Assembly (NCBI GenBank): GCA_964545285.1
Contig: CAZJEW010000003.1
Coordinates: forward strand, 1 to 46,466
Source: CAG-1000 sp964545285
GTDB lineage: Bacteria; Bacillota_I; Bacilli_A; RF39; UBA660
Direction: 5' to 3'
Length of the DNA: 46,466 nucleotides
Numbering within the stretch: position 1 is the first letter of the stretch; every line of letters begins with the position of its first letter. Positions 32,741 through 42,361 of the stretch are shown piece by piece. The translations under genes and the position numbers were made by a program. The notes beneath the pieces are model-generated. The model made no database searches. It had not been told where the DNA came from and worked only from the letters and a program-made list of their open reading frames with translations.

Positions 32741-34135
32741 ATGAAAGACTATGACGTTGTAATTGTAGGAGCGGGTCCTGCTGGATTATTTTGTGCATAT
32801 GAATTAATCGAAAACAATTCTAAACTTAAAATTGCATTAATTGATAAGGGAGTGAGAGCCGAAAATAGATTATGTCCTATGAAAATTAATGGCGGAAAGT
32901 GTATGAATTGTCAACCTTGTAAAATATTATCTGGTTTTGGTGGTGCTGGAACATTTTCAGATGGTAAGCTTAATTTTATTCCTAAACTTGGTAAAAGTGA
33001 TTTATTTAAATATATGTCTCAAAGTGAAGCATATAAATTAATAGACGATACAGAATCTATTTTTACACATTTTAAGATGGATAGTGAAATATATCCATCT
33101 AATATGGATGAAGCAAAAAAAATAAGTAAAGAAGTAGCTAAGAATGGTGGTAGACTTCTATTAATAAAACAAAAACATTTAGGTAGTGATAAATTGCCTA
33201 ATTATATTAAAGGGTTCACAGATTATTTAGAGAAGAAGGGTGTGGATATATTACCTGGGTGTGATGTAACCGATATTAAGTCTATATCAAAATCTGAACA
33301 TGAAGTAATTTACGAAAATAATAAAAAAGAATTTACAGTAAAAACTAAAAAAGTAGTTGTTGGTCCTGGACGAACTGGTGCTAAATGGATACAAGAACTT
33401 GCTGATAAATATAGTATTCCATATACATCACAGAGTATTGAAATTGGTGTAAGAGTTGAGGTAAGAAAAGAAATATTAGAAGATATTACAAACGTAATAT
33501 ACGATCCTACTATCTTTATTAAAACAGATACTTATACTGATGAGATAAGAACATTTTGTACTAATCCGGGAGGATTTGTAGCAAAAGAAAATTATTATGG
33601 ATTTATATGCGTTAATGGTCACTCATTAAAAGACATTAAATCTAACAATTCGAATTTTGCGTTTATATCAAAAGTAGGTCTTACTGAGCCTGCTACTAAT
33701 ACTAGGCTTTATGGTGAAAGTATTGCTAGAATAGCAAATGTTCTTGGTAATGGGAAACCAATTATACAAACTCTTAGAGATTTAAAAAAAGGAAGACGCA
33801 GTGAGTGGAAAAGAATAGATAAAGGATTTATAGAGCCTACATTAAAAGATTGTGTTGCTGGTGATTTAGCATTGATTCTTCCTCATAGAATAATTACAAA
33901 TATTTTAGAAGGACTTGAAAAATTAGATAAAATAATACCTGGTGTTAATAATGATGAAACATTATTATATGGCCCAGAAATTAAATTCTTTAGTAATGAA
34001 ATAACAACTGATAATAAATTTAAATTAGAAAAATATGATATTTATTTTGTAGGTGATGGAGCGGGAAAAGCAGGCAATATTGTTACTGCCGCTGCTACTG
34101 GATTAGTTGCTGCTCGAGATATTCTTGAAAAATAG
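32741..34135 (+). CDS. COG2509-type FAD-dependent dehydrogenase with four-Cys motif, 464 aa
   Basis: The N-terminal Rossmann motif GAGPAG (10-15) binds FAD. A cysteine cluster C45-x8-C54-x2-C57-x2-C60 is followed by GFGGAGTFSDGKL (65-77), the signature of the COG2509 flavoproteins. The C-terminal FVGDGAGKAGNIVTAAATG closes the FAD site. The family is widespread in Firmicutes but its substrate is not established to my knowledge. The Cys spacing could hold an Fe-S cluster or zinc. The frame is open from 32720, but ATG 32741 has AAAGGAG six bases upstream and begins directly at the FAD-binding strand. Confidence 0.9.
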   Translation: MKDYDVVIVGAGPAGLFCAYELIENNSKLKIALIDKGVRAENRLCPMKINGGKCMNCQPCKILSGFGGAGTFSDGKLNFIPKLGKSDLFKYMSQSEAYKLIDDTESIFTHFKMDSEIYPSNMDEAKKISKEVAKNGGRLLLIKQKHLGSDKLPNYIKGFTDYLEKKGVDILPGCDVTDIKSISKSEHEVIYENNKKEFTVKTKKVVVGPGRTGAKWIQELADKYSIPYTSQSIEIGVRVEVRKEILEDITNVIYDPTIFIKTDTYTDEIRTFCTNPGGFVAKENYYGFICVNGHSLKDIKSNNSNFAFISKVGLTEPATNTRLYGESIARIANVLGNGKPIIQTLRDLKKGRRSEWKRIDKGFIEPTLKDCVAGDLALILPHRIITNILEGLEKLDKIIPGVNNDETLLYGPEIKFFSNEITTDNKFKLEKYDIYFVGDGAGKAGNIVTAAATGLVAARDILEK

Positions 34136-34172
34136 GAAAAAGTATAGTATATTAATAATAGGGAAGTGTGAT

Positions 34173-35768
34173 ATGAAAAAAGAAAACATAAAAGTTAAAA
34201 AGGTTGAAAAGATACCTTGTAAAGTTAATAAAATCAATAGAATTTCGAAAAAAGAAGAAAAAGTTATTGAAACTGAAACTGCTATTGAGCCATTGGTAAA
34301 AACTGAAAAGAAGAAAAAAAAGTGCAATTTAATATGGTTTATTGCATTATCTTTGATTTTATATTTATTTATAATGAATGTATCTAATCTAGTAGCGATT
34401 ATTATGCAATATACCCCAGATGAAATAAATGCAATGACTTTCATTGTAATGATTCCGTTAATAATATTACTTATTATTGGTTTTAAAAAAGTTAATATTT
34501 TAAAGGACTCAAATTGTAACTTATCTAAATCATTACTGGAAGGTTGGCTAATGATATTAATATCCATATCAATTTATGTATTAGATTTAGTAGCAAATCA
34601 TAAAATGGGATTAACTCTTAATTCTAGTTATGTTCCATCATTAATAATTTGTTATATGTCTGTGGGATTTTGCGAAGAATTTTTATTTAGAGGCCTTATT
34701 CAAAATGCTATTGTTGATAAAATTGGAAAAGATCATAAAAGCGTTATTAAAGCTATAGTAATATCATCTGTTATATTTGGTGCATTTCATGCAATTAATG
34801 CTTTTTCAAATCCAAGTATCTTTTCTGTTATTATACAAATGATGGGAGCAACCGCAATTGGATATTATTTAGGAATTTTATATTATAAGACTAAAAATAT
34901 ATATGCAGTCGCAATATTACACGGATTTTATGATATTTGTGCAACTGTAGGAACACTATATTATTATGATTGTATTACTAACACACAAGAATATTCATTA
35001 TTATCATTGGTAATAGCAATTATATTATTATTACCTGCAATAGGATATTCAATGAAAGGTAATTTAAATGATATTCTTCCTAAAAAAGAAAAATTAACTG
35101 AAGATTATCTAGTTGATTATGATACTAAATCTACAATATTAACTATTTCTTCTGTAATAATTCTTGCATTATTAATAGGATTTGTATTTATGGCCACACT
35201 TGGTTACACAAAAGATACTGCTATTAATGACTATAATTGTACATTTTATAATGAAGTAGAGTTACAAAATTATGAGTATACATATCAATTATATAATAAT
35301 TATTATATGTCATTTTATAAAGATAAGACAACGGATTATGAAGATTCATTTATTTATGAACAAAAGGAATTAAATATATTAATTAGTATTGAAACAAAAG
35401 ATTTTAAAAATATTTTGAGAGTAAGTGATAGTGCTGGTAACTCAAAAGATATTTCATTTGACGAATCTGATATTTATTCATTTGCATTAATTGAAAATAA
35501 TGGAATATATAATATATTTGTTTTAGCAGGTAATCCTTTTGAAGATAATTATGTCGTATATTCTTCAACATATTTATCAGAAAATACTGTGTTTTATAAA
35601 AATTTCTTAAATCAATTATCCGAATCATTTGTAAAATTAAGTATTAATTCACCATTAAACATAGGATATTTGACATTAGAAGGAAGCAATTATAAATATC
35701 CGGCTGTTAAAGATGAAAACTTTAATTATTATTATAAAGATGAAAAAGGAATTTTGTATAAATATTAA
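34173..35768 (+). CDS. CPBP-family intramembrane glutamic protease with extracytoplasmic tail, 531 aa
   Basis: A basic cytoplasmic N-terminus (1-50) precedes about eight membrane segments with the CPBP (Abi/CAAX-like) motifs: E168-E169-x3-R173, F202-x3-H206, and His250 in ILHGFYD. A further membrane segment at about 321-345 leads to a polar C-terminal domain (about 350-531) outside the cell that I do not recognise. Members process prenylated or bacteriocin-related proteins or are regulatory. ATG 34173 is chosen over the open frame from 34107 because it clears the previous gene and has GGGAAG upstream. A terminator follows. Confidence 0.88.
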   Translation: MKKENIKVKKVEKIPCKVNKINRISKKEEKVIETETAIEPLVKTEKKKKKCNLIWFIALSLILYLFIMNVSNLVAIIMQYTPDEINAMTFIVMIPLIILLIIGFKKVNILKDSNCNLSKSLLEGWLMILISISIYVLDLVANHKMGLTLNSSYVPSLIICYMSVGFCEEFLFRGLIQNAIVDKIGKDHKSVIKAIVISSVIFGAFHAINAFSNPSIFSVIIQMMGATAIGYYLGILYYKTKNIYAVAILHGFYDICATVGTLYYYDCITNTQEYSLLSLVIAIILLLPAIGYSMKGNLNDILPKKEKLTEDYLVDYDTKSTILTISSVIILALLIGFVFMATLGYTKDTAINDYNCTFYNEVELQNYEYTYQLYNNYYMSFYKDKTTDYEDSFIYEQKELNILISIETKDFKNILRVSDSAGNSKDISFDESDIYSFALIENNGIYNIFVLAGNPFEDNYVVYSSTYLSENTVFYKNFLNQLSESFVKLSINSPLNIGYLTLEGSNYKYPAVKDENFNYYYKDEKGILYKY

Positions 35769-35774
35769 GACTGT

Positions 35775-35800
35775 AAAGTACATGTTAAAATGTACTTTTT
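35775..35800 (+). terminator. Terminator after CPBP gene
   Basis: AAAGTACAT / ATGTACTTT stem with GTTAAA loop and T run to 35800. Confidence 0.85.
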
Positions 35801-35839
35801 ATATGTTAAAATATTATATAATTATTATGGAGGTTTATT

Positions 35840-37177
35840 ATGTTTGAAAATAAAAAAATATTTATATTGGGTATGGCTAGAAGTGGTTATGAAGCTGCTA
35901 AAGTATTGTCAAAAAGAAATAATACAATTGTATTAAATGATAAAAATGAAAATCAAGATAAAGAGCATATTAAAGAATTAGAAAAGCTTGGAGTAAAAGT
36001 AATATTAGGATCTCATCCTGATGATATTTTTGATGATAGTTTTGATTATTTAATTAAAAATCCTGGTGTGCATTTTGATCACAAATATCTCGAATATGCA
36101 ACTAAACATAATATTAAAATAATTAATGAGATAGAAATGGCATATCATTTACTTCCTAAAGGGGTTAAAATAATTGGTATAACAGGTACTAATGGTAAAA
36201 CTACCACAACATCAATAACATATGAAATAGTAAATGAGTACTATCATTCTAGAACTCATTTAGCAGGTAATATAGGTTTCCCTTTATGTGAAGTGTTAGA
36301 AAACGTTAAAGAAAATGATATCATTGTTATGGAAATTGGAGTCCCTCAACTTCATGATTTTTACGATTTTAAACCTGATATTGCAGTGTTAACTAATATA
36401 TTTGAAGCACACTTAGATATGTTTGGTACTAGAGAATATTACAATGAAAATAAACTTAGAATATTTATGAATCATGATGAAAGTAATATTGCAATTATTA
36501 ATAAAGGTAATGAAGATGCATATAGAATAACTAAAAATATTAAAAGTACAAAAAAGTATTTTTCAAGCAAAGAAATAATTAATGGTTGTTACTTAAATGA
36601 TAACAATATATATTACTATGATGAATTAATAATTAATACTAAAGATATTAAATTGCAAGGTGTTCATAATTATGAGAATATTATGTGCGCTATAATGGTT
36701 GCTAAAGAATTAGATATACCAACTGATATAATTGTAAAAGTTATTAAAGAATTCAGCGGAGTTGAACATAGAATAGAATATACTAGGTCATTAAATGGAG
36801 TTGATTATTATAATGATTCTAAAGCAACTAATATTAAAGCTACACAAACTGCATTAAGTGCATTTAAAAGACCAGTAATCTTATTATTAGGTGGTTTGGA
36901 AAGAACTCAAAATTTCTTGGATTTAAAAGATTATTTGAAATACACTAAATTAGTAATTTGTTATGGTGAGTGTAAGGAACGAATAGTTAAAGAAATGAAA
37001 GAATTAAGCATTAAAACAATAGAAACAAATACTCTTAAAGAAGCAATACTTATTGCGAAAGATAATAGTGAAAATAAAGATATCGTTTTATTAAGCCCTG
37101 GTAGTGCATCATGGGATCAATATGAAAGTTTTGAAGTTAGAGGGAAAGAATTTAAGGATATTGTTAACAATTTATAA
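35840..37177 (+). CDS. murD: UDP-N-acetylmuramoylalanine-D-glutamate ligase, 445 aa
   Basis: Mur ligase layout: N-terminal UDP-binding domain with GMARSGYE (11-18), central ATPase P-loop ITGTNGKTTT (114-123), then LTNIFEAHLDMFG, and C-terminal YYNDSKATN and SPGSASWDQY, which are MurD signatures. It adds D-glutamate to UDP-MurNAc-L-Ala in the cytoplasm. Two usual MurD motifs differ: the ExSSFQL strand reads EIGVPQL, and GGxDKG reads GGLERTQ; the enzyme may be divergent but all other motifs are intact. GGAGG precedes ATG. It overlaps the next gene by 1 bp (TAATG). Confidence 0.93.
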   Translation: MFENKKIFILGMARSGYEAAKVLSKRNNTIVLNDKNENQDKEHIKELEKLGVKVILGSHPDDIFDDSFDYLIKNPGVHFDHKYLEYATKHNIKIINEIEMAYHLLPKGVKIIGITGTNGKTTTTSITYEIVNEYYHSRTHLAGNIGFPLCEVLENVKENDIIVMEIGVPQLHDFYDFKPDIAVLTNIFEAHLDMFGTREYYNENKLRIFMNHDESNIAIINKGNEDAYRITKNIKSTKKYFSSKEIINGCYLNDNNIYYYDELIINTKDIKLQGVHNYENIMCAIMVAKELDIPTDIIVKVIKEFSGVEHRIEYTRSLNGVDYYNDSKATNIKATQTALSAFKRPVILLLGGLERTQNFLDLKDYLKYTKLVICYGECKERIVKEMKELSIKTIETNTLKEAILIAKDNSENKDIVLLSPGSASWDQYESFEVRGKEFKDIVNNL

Positions 37178-37770
37178 TGATAAATTATTTACATTTAATT
37201 TCCAGTAATAAAAATATATATAAGGATTATGTAACTAGATTTATATATAATTATTATAAATATAATAATATTAATTATACATATGCCAATATATATGATC
37301 TTATTTTTAATACCACCGAAAGTAAGGAAGTAATAAATATTAAAAGAAGTCTTGATTACGTTATTGAGATATTATTAAAAGATATAGATACTCCTTTAAC
37401 AATAGGATTTATAGATAAGTTATATGAATTATTATGCAATAAAAAAACTAAATATAACAAACTAATGGTTTTCTTTGTTAACAATTATGATAATAGTAGT
37501 GAAGAATTATATTATAAAGTTTCAAAATATAATATTAAGTTTTCTATTATAAATAATTATAAAGAATATAATATTCTGATTGGATTTTTGTTAATGGATT
37601 ATATTTTATTAAAAAATTATAATGCACCAGTAATAATTCCATACAATAAAATAAATGAATATTTAGATTATATTAAAAAAGAAGATATTGAGGGCTTAAA
37701 ATTATTTATAAAATCTTTATCTATTGATGAAAAAGGAAGAATGGAAAAACTATATAAATTAAGTTCTTAG
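37177..37770 (+). CDS. Degenerate Fic-domain-like protein, 197 aa
   Basis: Segments resemble the Fic (AMPylase) core: a helix KEVINIKRSLDYVIE (50-64), then DTPLTIGFIDKLYELL (71-86) in the place of the usual LTxxxIxxLHxxL, and a C-terminal helix ending NAPVIIPYNKINEYLDYI (149-166) in the place of PPVIIPxxxRxxYxxxL. Between them the catalytic HPFxxGNGR motif is not recognisable (KFSIINNYKEYN, 121-132). It is therefore either a catalytically dead Fic-like protein or a chance resemblance in a helical protein. It is coupled to murD by a 1-bp overlap and followed by a terminator. Confidence 0.55.
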   Translation: MINYLHLISSNKNIYKDYVTRFIYNYYKYNNINYTYANIYDLIFNTTESKEVINIKRSLDYVIEILLKDIDTPLTIGFIDKLYELLCNKKTKYNKLMVFFVNNYDNSSEELYYKVSKYNIKFSIINNYKEYNILIGFLLMDYILLKNYNAPVIIPYNKINEYLDYIKKEDIEGLKLFIKSLSIDEKGRMEKLYKLSS

Positions 37771-37784
37771 AAAATATATATAAT

Positions 37785-37817
37785 AGAATCAGTTATTAAC
37801 AATTTGATTCTTTTTTT
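37785..37817 (+). terminator. Terminator before parAB
   Basis: AGAATCA / TGATTCT stem with 13-nt loop, then seven T (37811-37817). Confidence 0.8.
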
Positions 37818-37846
37818 ATTTTTATGTTTTAAAAACACTTAATATA

Positions 37847-37855
37847 TGTTAAAAT
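37847..37855 (+). promoter_or_regulatory. Extended -10 promoter for parAB operon
   Basis: TGT-TAAAAT lies 27 bp before ATG 37883; AGAGGT serves as RBS. Confidence 0.5.
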
Positions 37856-37882
37856 ATTTAGTAGTAGAAAGAGGTACACTTC

Positions 37883-38668
37883 ATGGGAAAAGTTATATCA
37901 TTAGTTAATCAAAAAGGTGGTGTAGGTAAAACTACAACTAGTATAAATTTAGCAAGTTCTTTAGGACATTTGGATAAGAAAGTTTTACTTATAGATTTAG
38001 ATCCACAAAGCAACGCAACAACTGGTCTTGGTATAGATAGAATAAAAATAAAAAAAAGCATATATGATGTTGTAATGGGAGATACTGAAATAAAAGATAC
38101 TATTATTAAGACTCCTTTTAAAAATCTTAGTCTTATTCCAGCTATGATAGATTTAGCTGGTGTGGATATAGAACTTATTCAAATTAGTGTTAATGATAAA
38201 GAATTTGTTATAACAGAGCAATTAAAGAAGCAAATTGATACTATAAGAGATAGGTATGACTTTATAATAATAGATTGTCCTCCTAATTTGGGTATTTTAA
38301 CAACTAATGCTTTAGCTGCTTCTGATTCAGTATTAATACCCGTTCAATGTGAGTATTATTCATTAGAAGGCGTAAAACAATTATTAAGAACAATAATTAG
38401 AGTTCAAAAAAATGTTAATTCTAATTTAGATATTGAAGGAGTACTACTTACTATGTTAGATGGAAGAACTTTACTTGGACTTGAAGTAGTAGAAGATGTT
38501 AGAAAATTCTTTAATGAGAAAGTATTTAGTACAATAATACCTAGATTAGTTAAATTAGTTGAAGCACCTTCACACGGAAAACCAATATTAGAATACGATC
38601 CTAAAAGTAAAGGAGCTATGGCTTATCTAAATCTAGCAAAAGAGGTGATAGATAGAAATGGAAAATAA
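37883..38668 (+). CDS. parA: ParA/Soj chromosome-partitioning ATPase, 261 aa
   Basis: Deviant Walker A KGGVGKTT (11-18), Walker A' DLDPQSNATTG (38-48) and Walker B IIDCPPNLG identify a ParA/Soj ATPase of chromosomal type, without an N-terminal DNA-binding extension. It binds DNA with ATP and works with ParB in origin segregation and replication control. It overlaps parB by 11 bp. The gene-pair and nearby rRNA operon suggest an origin-proximal location. Confidence 0.97.
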   Translation: MGKVISLVNQKGGVGKTTTSINLASSLGHLDKKVLLIDLDPQSNATTGLGIDRIKIKKSIYDVVMGDTEIKDTIIKTPFKNLSLIPAMIDLAGVDIELIQISVNDKEFVITEQLKKQIDTIRDRYDFIIIDCPPNLGILTTNALAASDSVLIPVQCEYYSLEGVKQLLRTIIRVQKNVNSNLDIEGVLLTMLDGRTLLGLEVVEDVRKFFNEKVFSTIIPRLVKLVEAPSHGKPILEYDPKSKGAMAYLNLAKEVIDRNGK

Positions 38669-39545
38669 AAGAAAAGCACTAGGAAGGGGATTAGAACAAT
38701 TATTTAGTAATGAGTCATTGTATTACGGAACAGAAATTGAAAAAGATATAATTGAATCATCTACTGATAAAGATGTTGTTGAAATTAAACTAAGTGAACT
38801 TAGAAGCAATCCGTATCAACCTAGGAAAACATTTGATCAAGAAAAATTAGTTGAACTTGCTAATTCAATTAAAGAACATGGAGTTATTCAACCTATAATA
38901 GTAACTAAATCAATAAAAGGATATGATATAGTTGCTGGTGAAAGAAGAAAAAAAGCATGTGAATTAATAGGCAAAGAAACAATACCAGCTATAATAAAAG
39001 ATTTTACTGATAATGAAATGATGGAAATAGCTCTTCTTGAAAATATTCAAAGAGAGAATTTAACATCTATTGAAGAAGCAGAGGCTTATGCCAATATAAT
39101 TAAATCAACGAATATAACACAAGATGAATTAGCTTCTAAAATTGGTAAAAGCAGAGTATACGTAACAAATATGTTAGGTCTTTTATCATTACCTGAAGAT
39201 GTTAAAAATGATATCTTACATGGCTTTATTTCAATGGGACATGCTAGAGTTTTAAGTAAACTAGACAATAATAATAGAATAATTGAATTAAATAATAAAG
39301 TTAAAAAGAATCATCTTTCTGTAAGAGAATTAGAAGAATTAGTATCAAACGGAAATTATAAAAAAATTAATCCGATAAAGAGAGCGAATACTCCAAGCCC
39401 ATATTCTTACGTTGAAAATCGTATGAGAGAAGTGATTGGAAATAAAGTTACTATTGATTCTAAAAAAATAAGCATTCCTTTTACTAATGAAAAAGATTTA
39501 GAAAGAATTTTAGAAATACTAAATATTGATATGAAAGTTGATTAG
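38658..39545 (+). CDS. parB: ParB/Spo0J partition protein, 295 aa
   Basis: The N-terminal ParB/Srx domain has LRSNPYQPRKTF, GVIQPIIV and the CTP-binding GERRKKA (94-100), followed by ENIQREN. A helix-turn-helix (about 153-178, TQDELASKIGKSRVYVTNML) recognises parS. The C-terminal dimerisation part is present; the C-terminal region includes an RMREVIGNKVTI strand typical of Spo0J. No canonical parS palindrome was found in this window. It is co-translated with parA. Confidence 0.97.
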   Translation: MENKRKALGRGLEQLFSNESLYYGTEIEKDIIESSTDKDVVEIKLSELRSNPYQPRKTFDQEKLVELANSIKEHGVIQPIIVTKSIKGYDIVAGERRKKACELIGKETIPAIIKDFTDNEMMEIALLENIQRENLTSIEEAEAYANIIKSTNITQDELASKIGKSRVYVTNMLGLLSLPEDVKNDILHGFISMGHARVLSKLDNNNRIIELNNKVKKNHLSVRELEELVSNGNYKKINPIKRANTPSPYSYVENRMREVIGNKVTIDSKKISIPFTNEKDLERILEILNIDMKVD

Positions 39546-39546
39546 T

Positions 39547-39732
39547 ATGAATAAAGAGTATAAATTAGGAAGTAAAGTTATTATGCGAAAATCACATCCT
39601 TGTGGCACTAACCTTTGGGAAATAGTCAGAGTGGGAGTAGATATTAAAATTCAATGCATTAAATGTGGCAGAAACATTATGATGGATAGGATAGAATTTG
39701 ATAAAAAGCTAAAAAAAGTAGAGGAGTATTAA
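39547..39732 (+). CDS. DUF951-family protein, 61 aa
   Basis: The sequence KLGSKVIMRKSHPCGTN then LWEIVRVGVD and CIKCGRNIMMDR matches DUF951, a small Firmicutes family with conserved HPCG and CxxC, probably a zinc-binding or nucleic-acid-binding module. ATG 39547 follows the parB stop by one base; its RBS is poor, so it relies on coupling. Members often neighbour parB, ychF and related genes, as here. Confidence 0.92.
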   Translation: MNKEYKLGSKVIMRKSHPCGTNLWEIVRVGVDIKIQCIKCGRNIMMDRIEFDKKLKKVEEY

Positions 39733-41264
39733 TGATAAAAAAGAAGATAAAATTAAGTCCGATAATGACATTTATCATTTTAATTGTAGGAACAATATTG
39801 ATAAGTGGATTTTTACATTTTATTAATATACAAGCTGAATATTCTTCAGTTAATAGCGTTACAAATGATTTAACTAATAATGTTGTTGAAGTAAGAAATA
39901 TATTTAGTTTTAGTGGGCTTAAACATATAGCAACAACAACTGTACAAAATTTTGTGAATTATGAACCTTTATCAACATTAATAATTGTATTAATAGGAAT
40001 TGGAATATTGGAAAAATCTGGATTTATGCAGGCTTTTTTTAGTATAATAACTAGAAGCGCTAAAAAATATACGTTAACATTTTTGTTGATATTAATTAGT
40101 TTACTATTTTCAATATTAGGTGATATAGGTTATGTAATTATGTTACCTTTAGGAGCTTTATTATTTAAATATGGAAGAAGAAACCCACTAGGTGGAATAA
40201 TTGCATCTTTTGCATCTTTATCTTTTGGATATGGCATTAATGTATTGTTGTCTGCTAATGATAGTTCGTTACTTACATTAACTCTTAATGCTGCAAAAAC
40301 AATAGATCCAAAATATTCAATAAGTGTTTTCTTTGCATTGTTTTTAATGATTGTAGCTTTATTTGTAACTGCTATAATATTTACAAATGTTACTGAAAAA
40401 AAGATTATGCCTAAACTTGCAAGATATGAGCATGAAGAAGAAGAATTTAAAATAACAAATAAAGAATTAAGAGGATTAATCGTAGGAATAGGAGCAGGAA
40501 TATTATACTTCTTAATTATTATTTACATGATTATTCCAGGCCTTCCTTTATCGGGAGTTCTACTTGATCATAGTGGTGGTAGATATATTGATATGCTATT
40601 TGGAAGTAATTCTTTATTTTCTCAGGGATTTATATTTATTGTTACGCTATGGTTTGTAATAATTGGATTAGGTTATGGTTTTATGACTAAAACAATTAAT
40701 AATAATAAAGATGTGGCTGATAGTTTAGGACATTCATTAGATGGGGTAGGAAGTGTACTTGTTTTAATCTTCTTTGCTTCATTATTTGTAAATGTCTATA
40801 ATGAAAGTAATATAGGCGTAGTAATCACTGCGTTTATATCGAATCTTATATCTGGTTTGTCTTTCACTGGAGTTTGGTTAATTGTAATATCATTTATATT
40901 AATAATGATTGCTAATGTTTTTTGTCCAAGTTCAGTATTAAAATGGAGCATTATATCTGGCTCTATGGTACCGTTATTTATGAATGCAAGTATTAGTCCA
41001 GAATTTTCTCAAATTATTTATTCTGCAGCTGATTGTGTTACTAATGGATTGACTCCTTTATTAATATATTTTGTTATATATTTAGCATTTATGGAAAAAT
41101 ATAACAAAGGTGATAATATGGTAACACTATTTGGATCAATTAGATATATGGTTCCATATGCATGTGCTTCTTTTGCAATATGGTTTGTTATCTTGGTAGG
41201 TTGGTATTTAATAGGAATACCTATGGGTATTGGATCGTTACCGGGGGTAACTTATGGCACTTAA
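39732..41264 (+). CDS. AbgT-family transporter, 510 aa
   Basis: A polytopic protein of about eleven membrane segments with a long first extracellular loop. The central block PLSTLIIVLIGIGILEKSG (76-94) and the ANDSSLL / ANVFCPSS regions match AbgT (p-aminobenzoyl-glutamate / drug antiporter) transporters. Family members export sulfonamide-like antimetabolites or import p-aminobenzoyl-glutamate. It overlaps DUF951 by 1 bp and ychF by 11 bp, so it is part of the parAB-ychF transcript. Confidence 0.92.
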   Translation: MIKKKIKLSPIMTFIILIVGTILISGFLHFINIQAEYSSVNSVTNDLTNNVVEVRNIFSFSGLKHIATTTVQNFVNYEPLSTLIIVLIGIGILEKSGFMQAFFSIITRSAKKYTLTFLLILISLLFSILGDIGYVIMLPLGALLFKYGRRNPLGGIIASFASLSFGYGINVLLSANDSSLLTLTLNAAKTIDPKYSISVFFALFLMIVALFVTAIIFTNVTEKKIMPKLARYEHEEEEFKITNKELRGLIVGIGAGILYFLIIIYMIIPGLPLSGVLLDHSGGRYIDMLFGSNSLFSQGFIFIVTLWFVIIGLGYGFMTKTINNNKDVADSLGHSLDGVGSVLVLIFFASLFVNVYNESNIGVVITAFISNLISGLSFTGVWLIVISFILIMIANVFCPSSVLKWSIISGSMVPLFMNASISPEFSQIIYSAADCVTNGLTPLLIYFVIYLAFMEKYNKGDNMVTLFGSIRYMVPYACASFAIWFVILVGWYLIGIPMGIGSLPGVTYGT

Positions 41265-42360
41265 GGCAGGAATAATTGGTTTACCAAATGTTGGAAAAAG
41301 CACTTTGTTTAATGCAATTACCAAAAAAAATATTTTAGCAGCTAACTATCCTTTTGCAACCATAGATCCAAATATTGGAACTGTAACAGTACCTGATAAA
41401 AGATTAGAAACATTAAATGATATGTATTATCCAGAAAGATTAATAGCTACTCAATATGAATTTATTGATATAGCAGGTCTTGTAAAAGGTGCTTCAACAG
41501 GAGAAGGTTTGGGTAATAAATTTTTAGCAAATATAAGGGAAGCTGATGCTATTGTTCAAGTTGTTAGATGCTTTGATAATAAAGATATAATACATGTTGA
41601 AGGATCTATAGACCCAATAAGAGATATAGAAATAGTGAATTATGAGCTTATATTAAGTGATTTAGAAATAGTTGAAACTAGACTTCAAAAAATAGAAAAA
41701 AAAGCTATAACTTCAAATGATAAAGAAGGTTTATTTGAAGTTTCACTTCTTAAGAAGATTAAAAATGTTCTTGAAAAAGGTACTATGTTAAAACTTGAAG
41801 TGTTTGATGAAAAAGAGATTAAATTAATGAAAAGTTATAATTTAATAACTAACAAACCATTTATTTATTTAGCAAACGTAAGCGAAGATGATTTGCTTAA
41901 TGACACTAATACATATGTAGAAAAAGTTAGAGAAATGGCATCTAAAGAAAAATCTTCTGTAGTATTGATGTGTGCTAAGATTGAAAGTGAACTTGCTGAA
42001 TTAGATGTAGATTCTAAAAAAGAATTCCTTCAAGATTTAGGAATTCAAAATAGTGGATTAGATCAACTTATACATATCACTTATCATATGTTAGGACTTA
42101 AAACTTTCTTTACTGTTGGAAGTGATGAGGTGAGGGCTTGGACATTTAAAGATGGAATGAAAGCACCCGAGTGTGCTGGAATCATTCATACTGACTTTGA
42201 AAAAGGTTTTATTAAAGCTGAAGTTATGAGTTACGATGATTTAATACAGTATGGGTCTGAATTGAAGGTTAAAGAAGCTGGAAGAGCGAGAATTGAAGGT
42301 AAAGACTATATTATGCAAGATGGAGATATTTGTCACTTTAGGTTTAATGTAACAAAATAA
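41254..42360 (+). CDS. ychF: YchF/OLA1-family ATPase, 368 aa
   Basis: An Obg-like P-loop protein: G1 GLPNVGKST (9-17), switch region NYPFATIDPNIG (31-42), DIAGLVKGAS, then a coiled-coil insertion and a C-terminal TGS domain ending YIMQDGDICHFRFN. The usual NKxD is replaced by an N-V-S-E site, giving ATP rather than GTP preference in this family. It binds the ribosome and responds to oxidative stress. Length is as usual. It ends in a bidirectional terminator. Confidence 0.96.
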   Translation: MALKAGIIGLPNVGKSTLFNAITKKNILAANYPFATIDPNIGTVTVPDKRLETLNDMYYPERLIATQYEFIDIAGLVKGASTGEGLGNKFLANIREADAIVQVVRCFDNKDIIHVEGSIDPIRDIEIVNYELILSDLEIVETRLQKIEKKAITSNDKEGLFEVSLLKKIKNVLEKGTMLKLEVFDEKEIKLMKSYNLITNKPFIYLANVSEDDLLNDTNTYVEKVREMASKEKSSVVLMCAKIESELAELDVDSKKEFLQDLGIQNSGLDQLIHITYHMLGLKTFFTVGSDEVRAWTFKDGMKAPECAGIIHTDFEKGFIKAEVMSYDDLIQYGSELKVKEAGRARIEGKDYIMQDGDICHFRFNVTK

Positions 42361-42361
42361 A

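Noticed and set aside
34103..34567. 154-aa minus-strand frame at the start of the CPBP gene
   Set aside because: Antisense of a Lys-rich and membrane coding region; low-complexity Phe/Ile/Ser product with no RBS.
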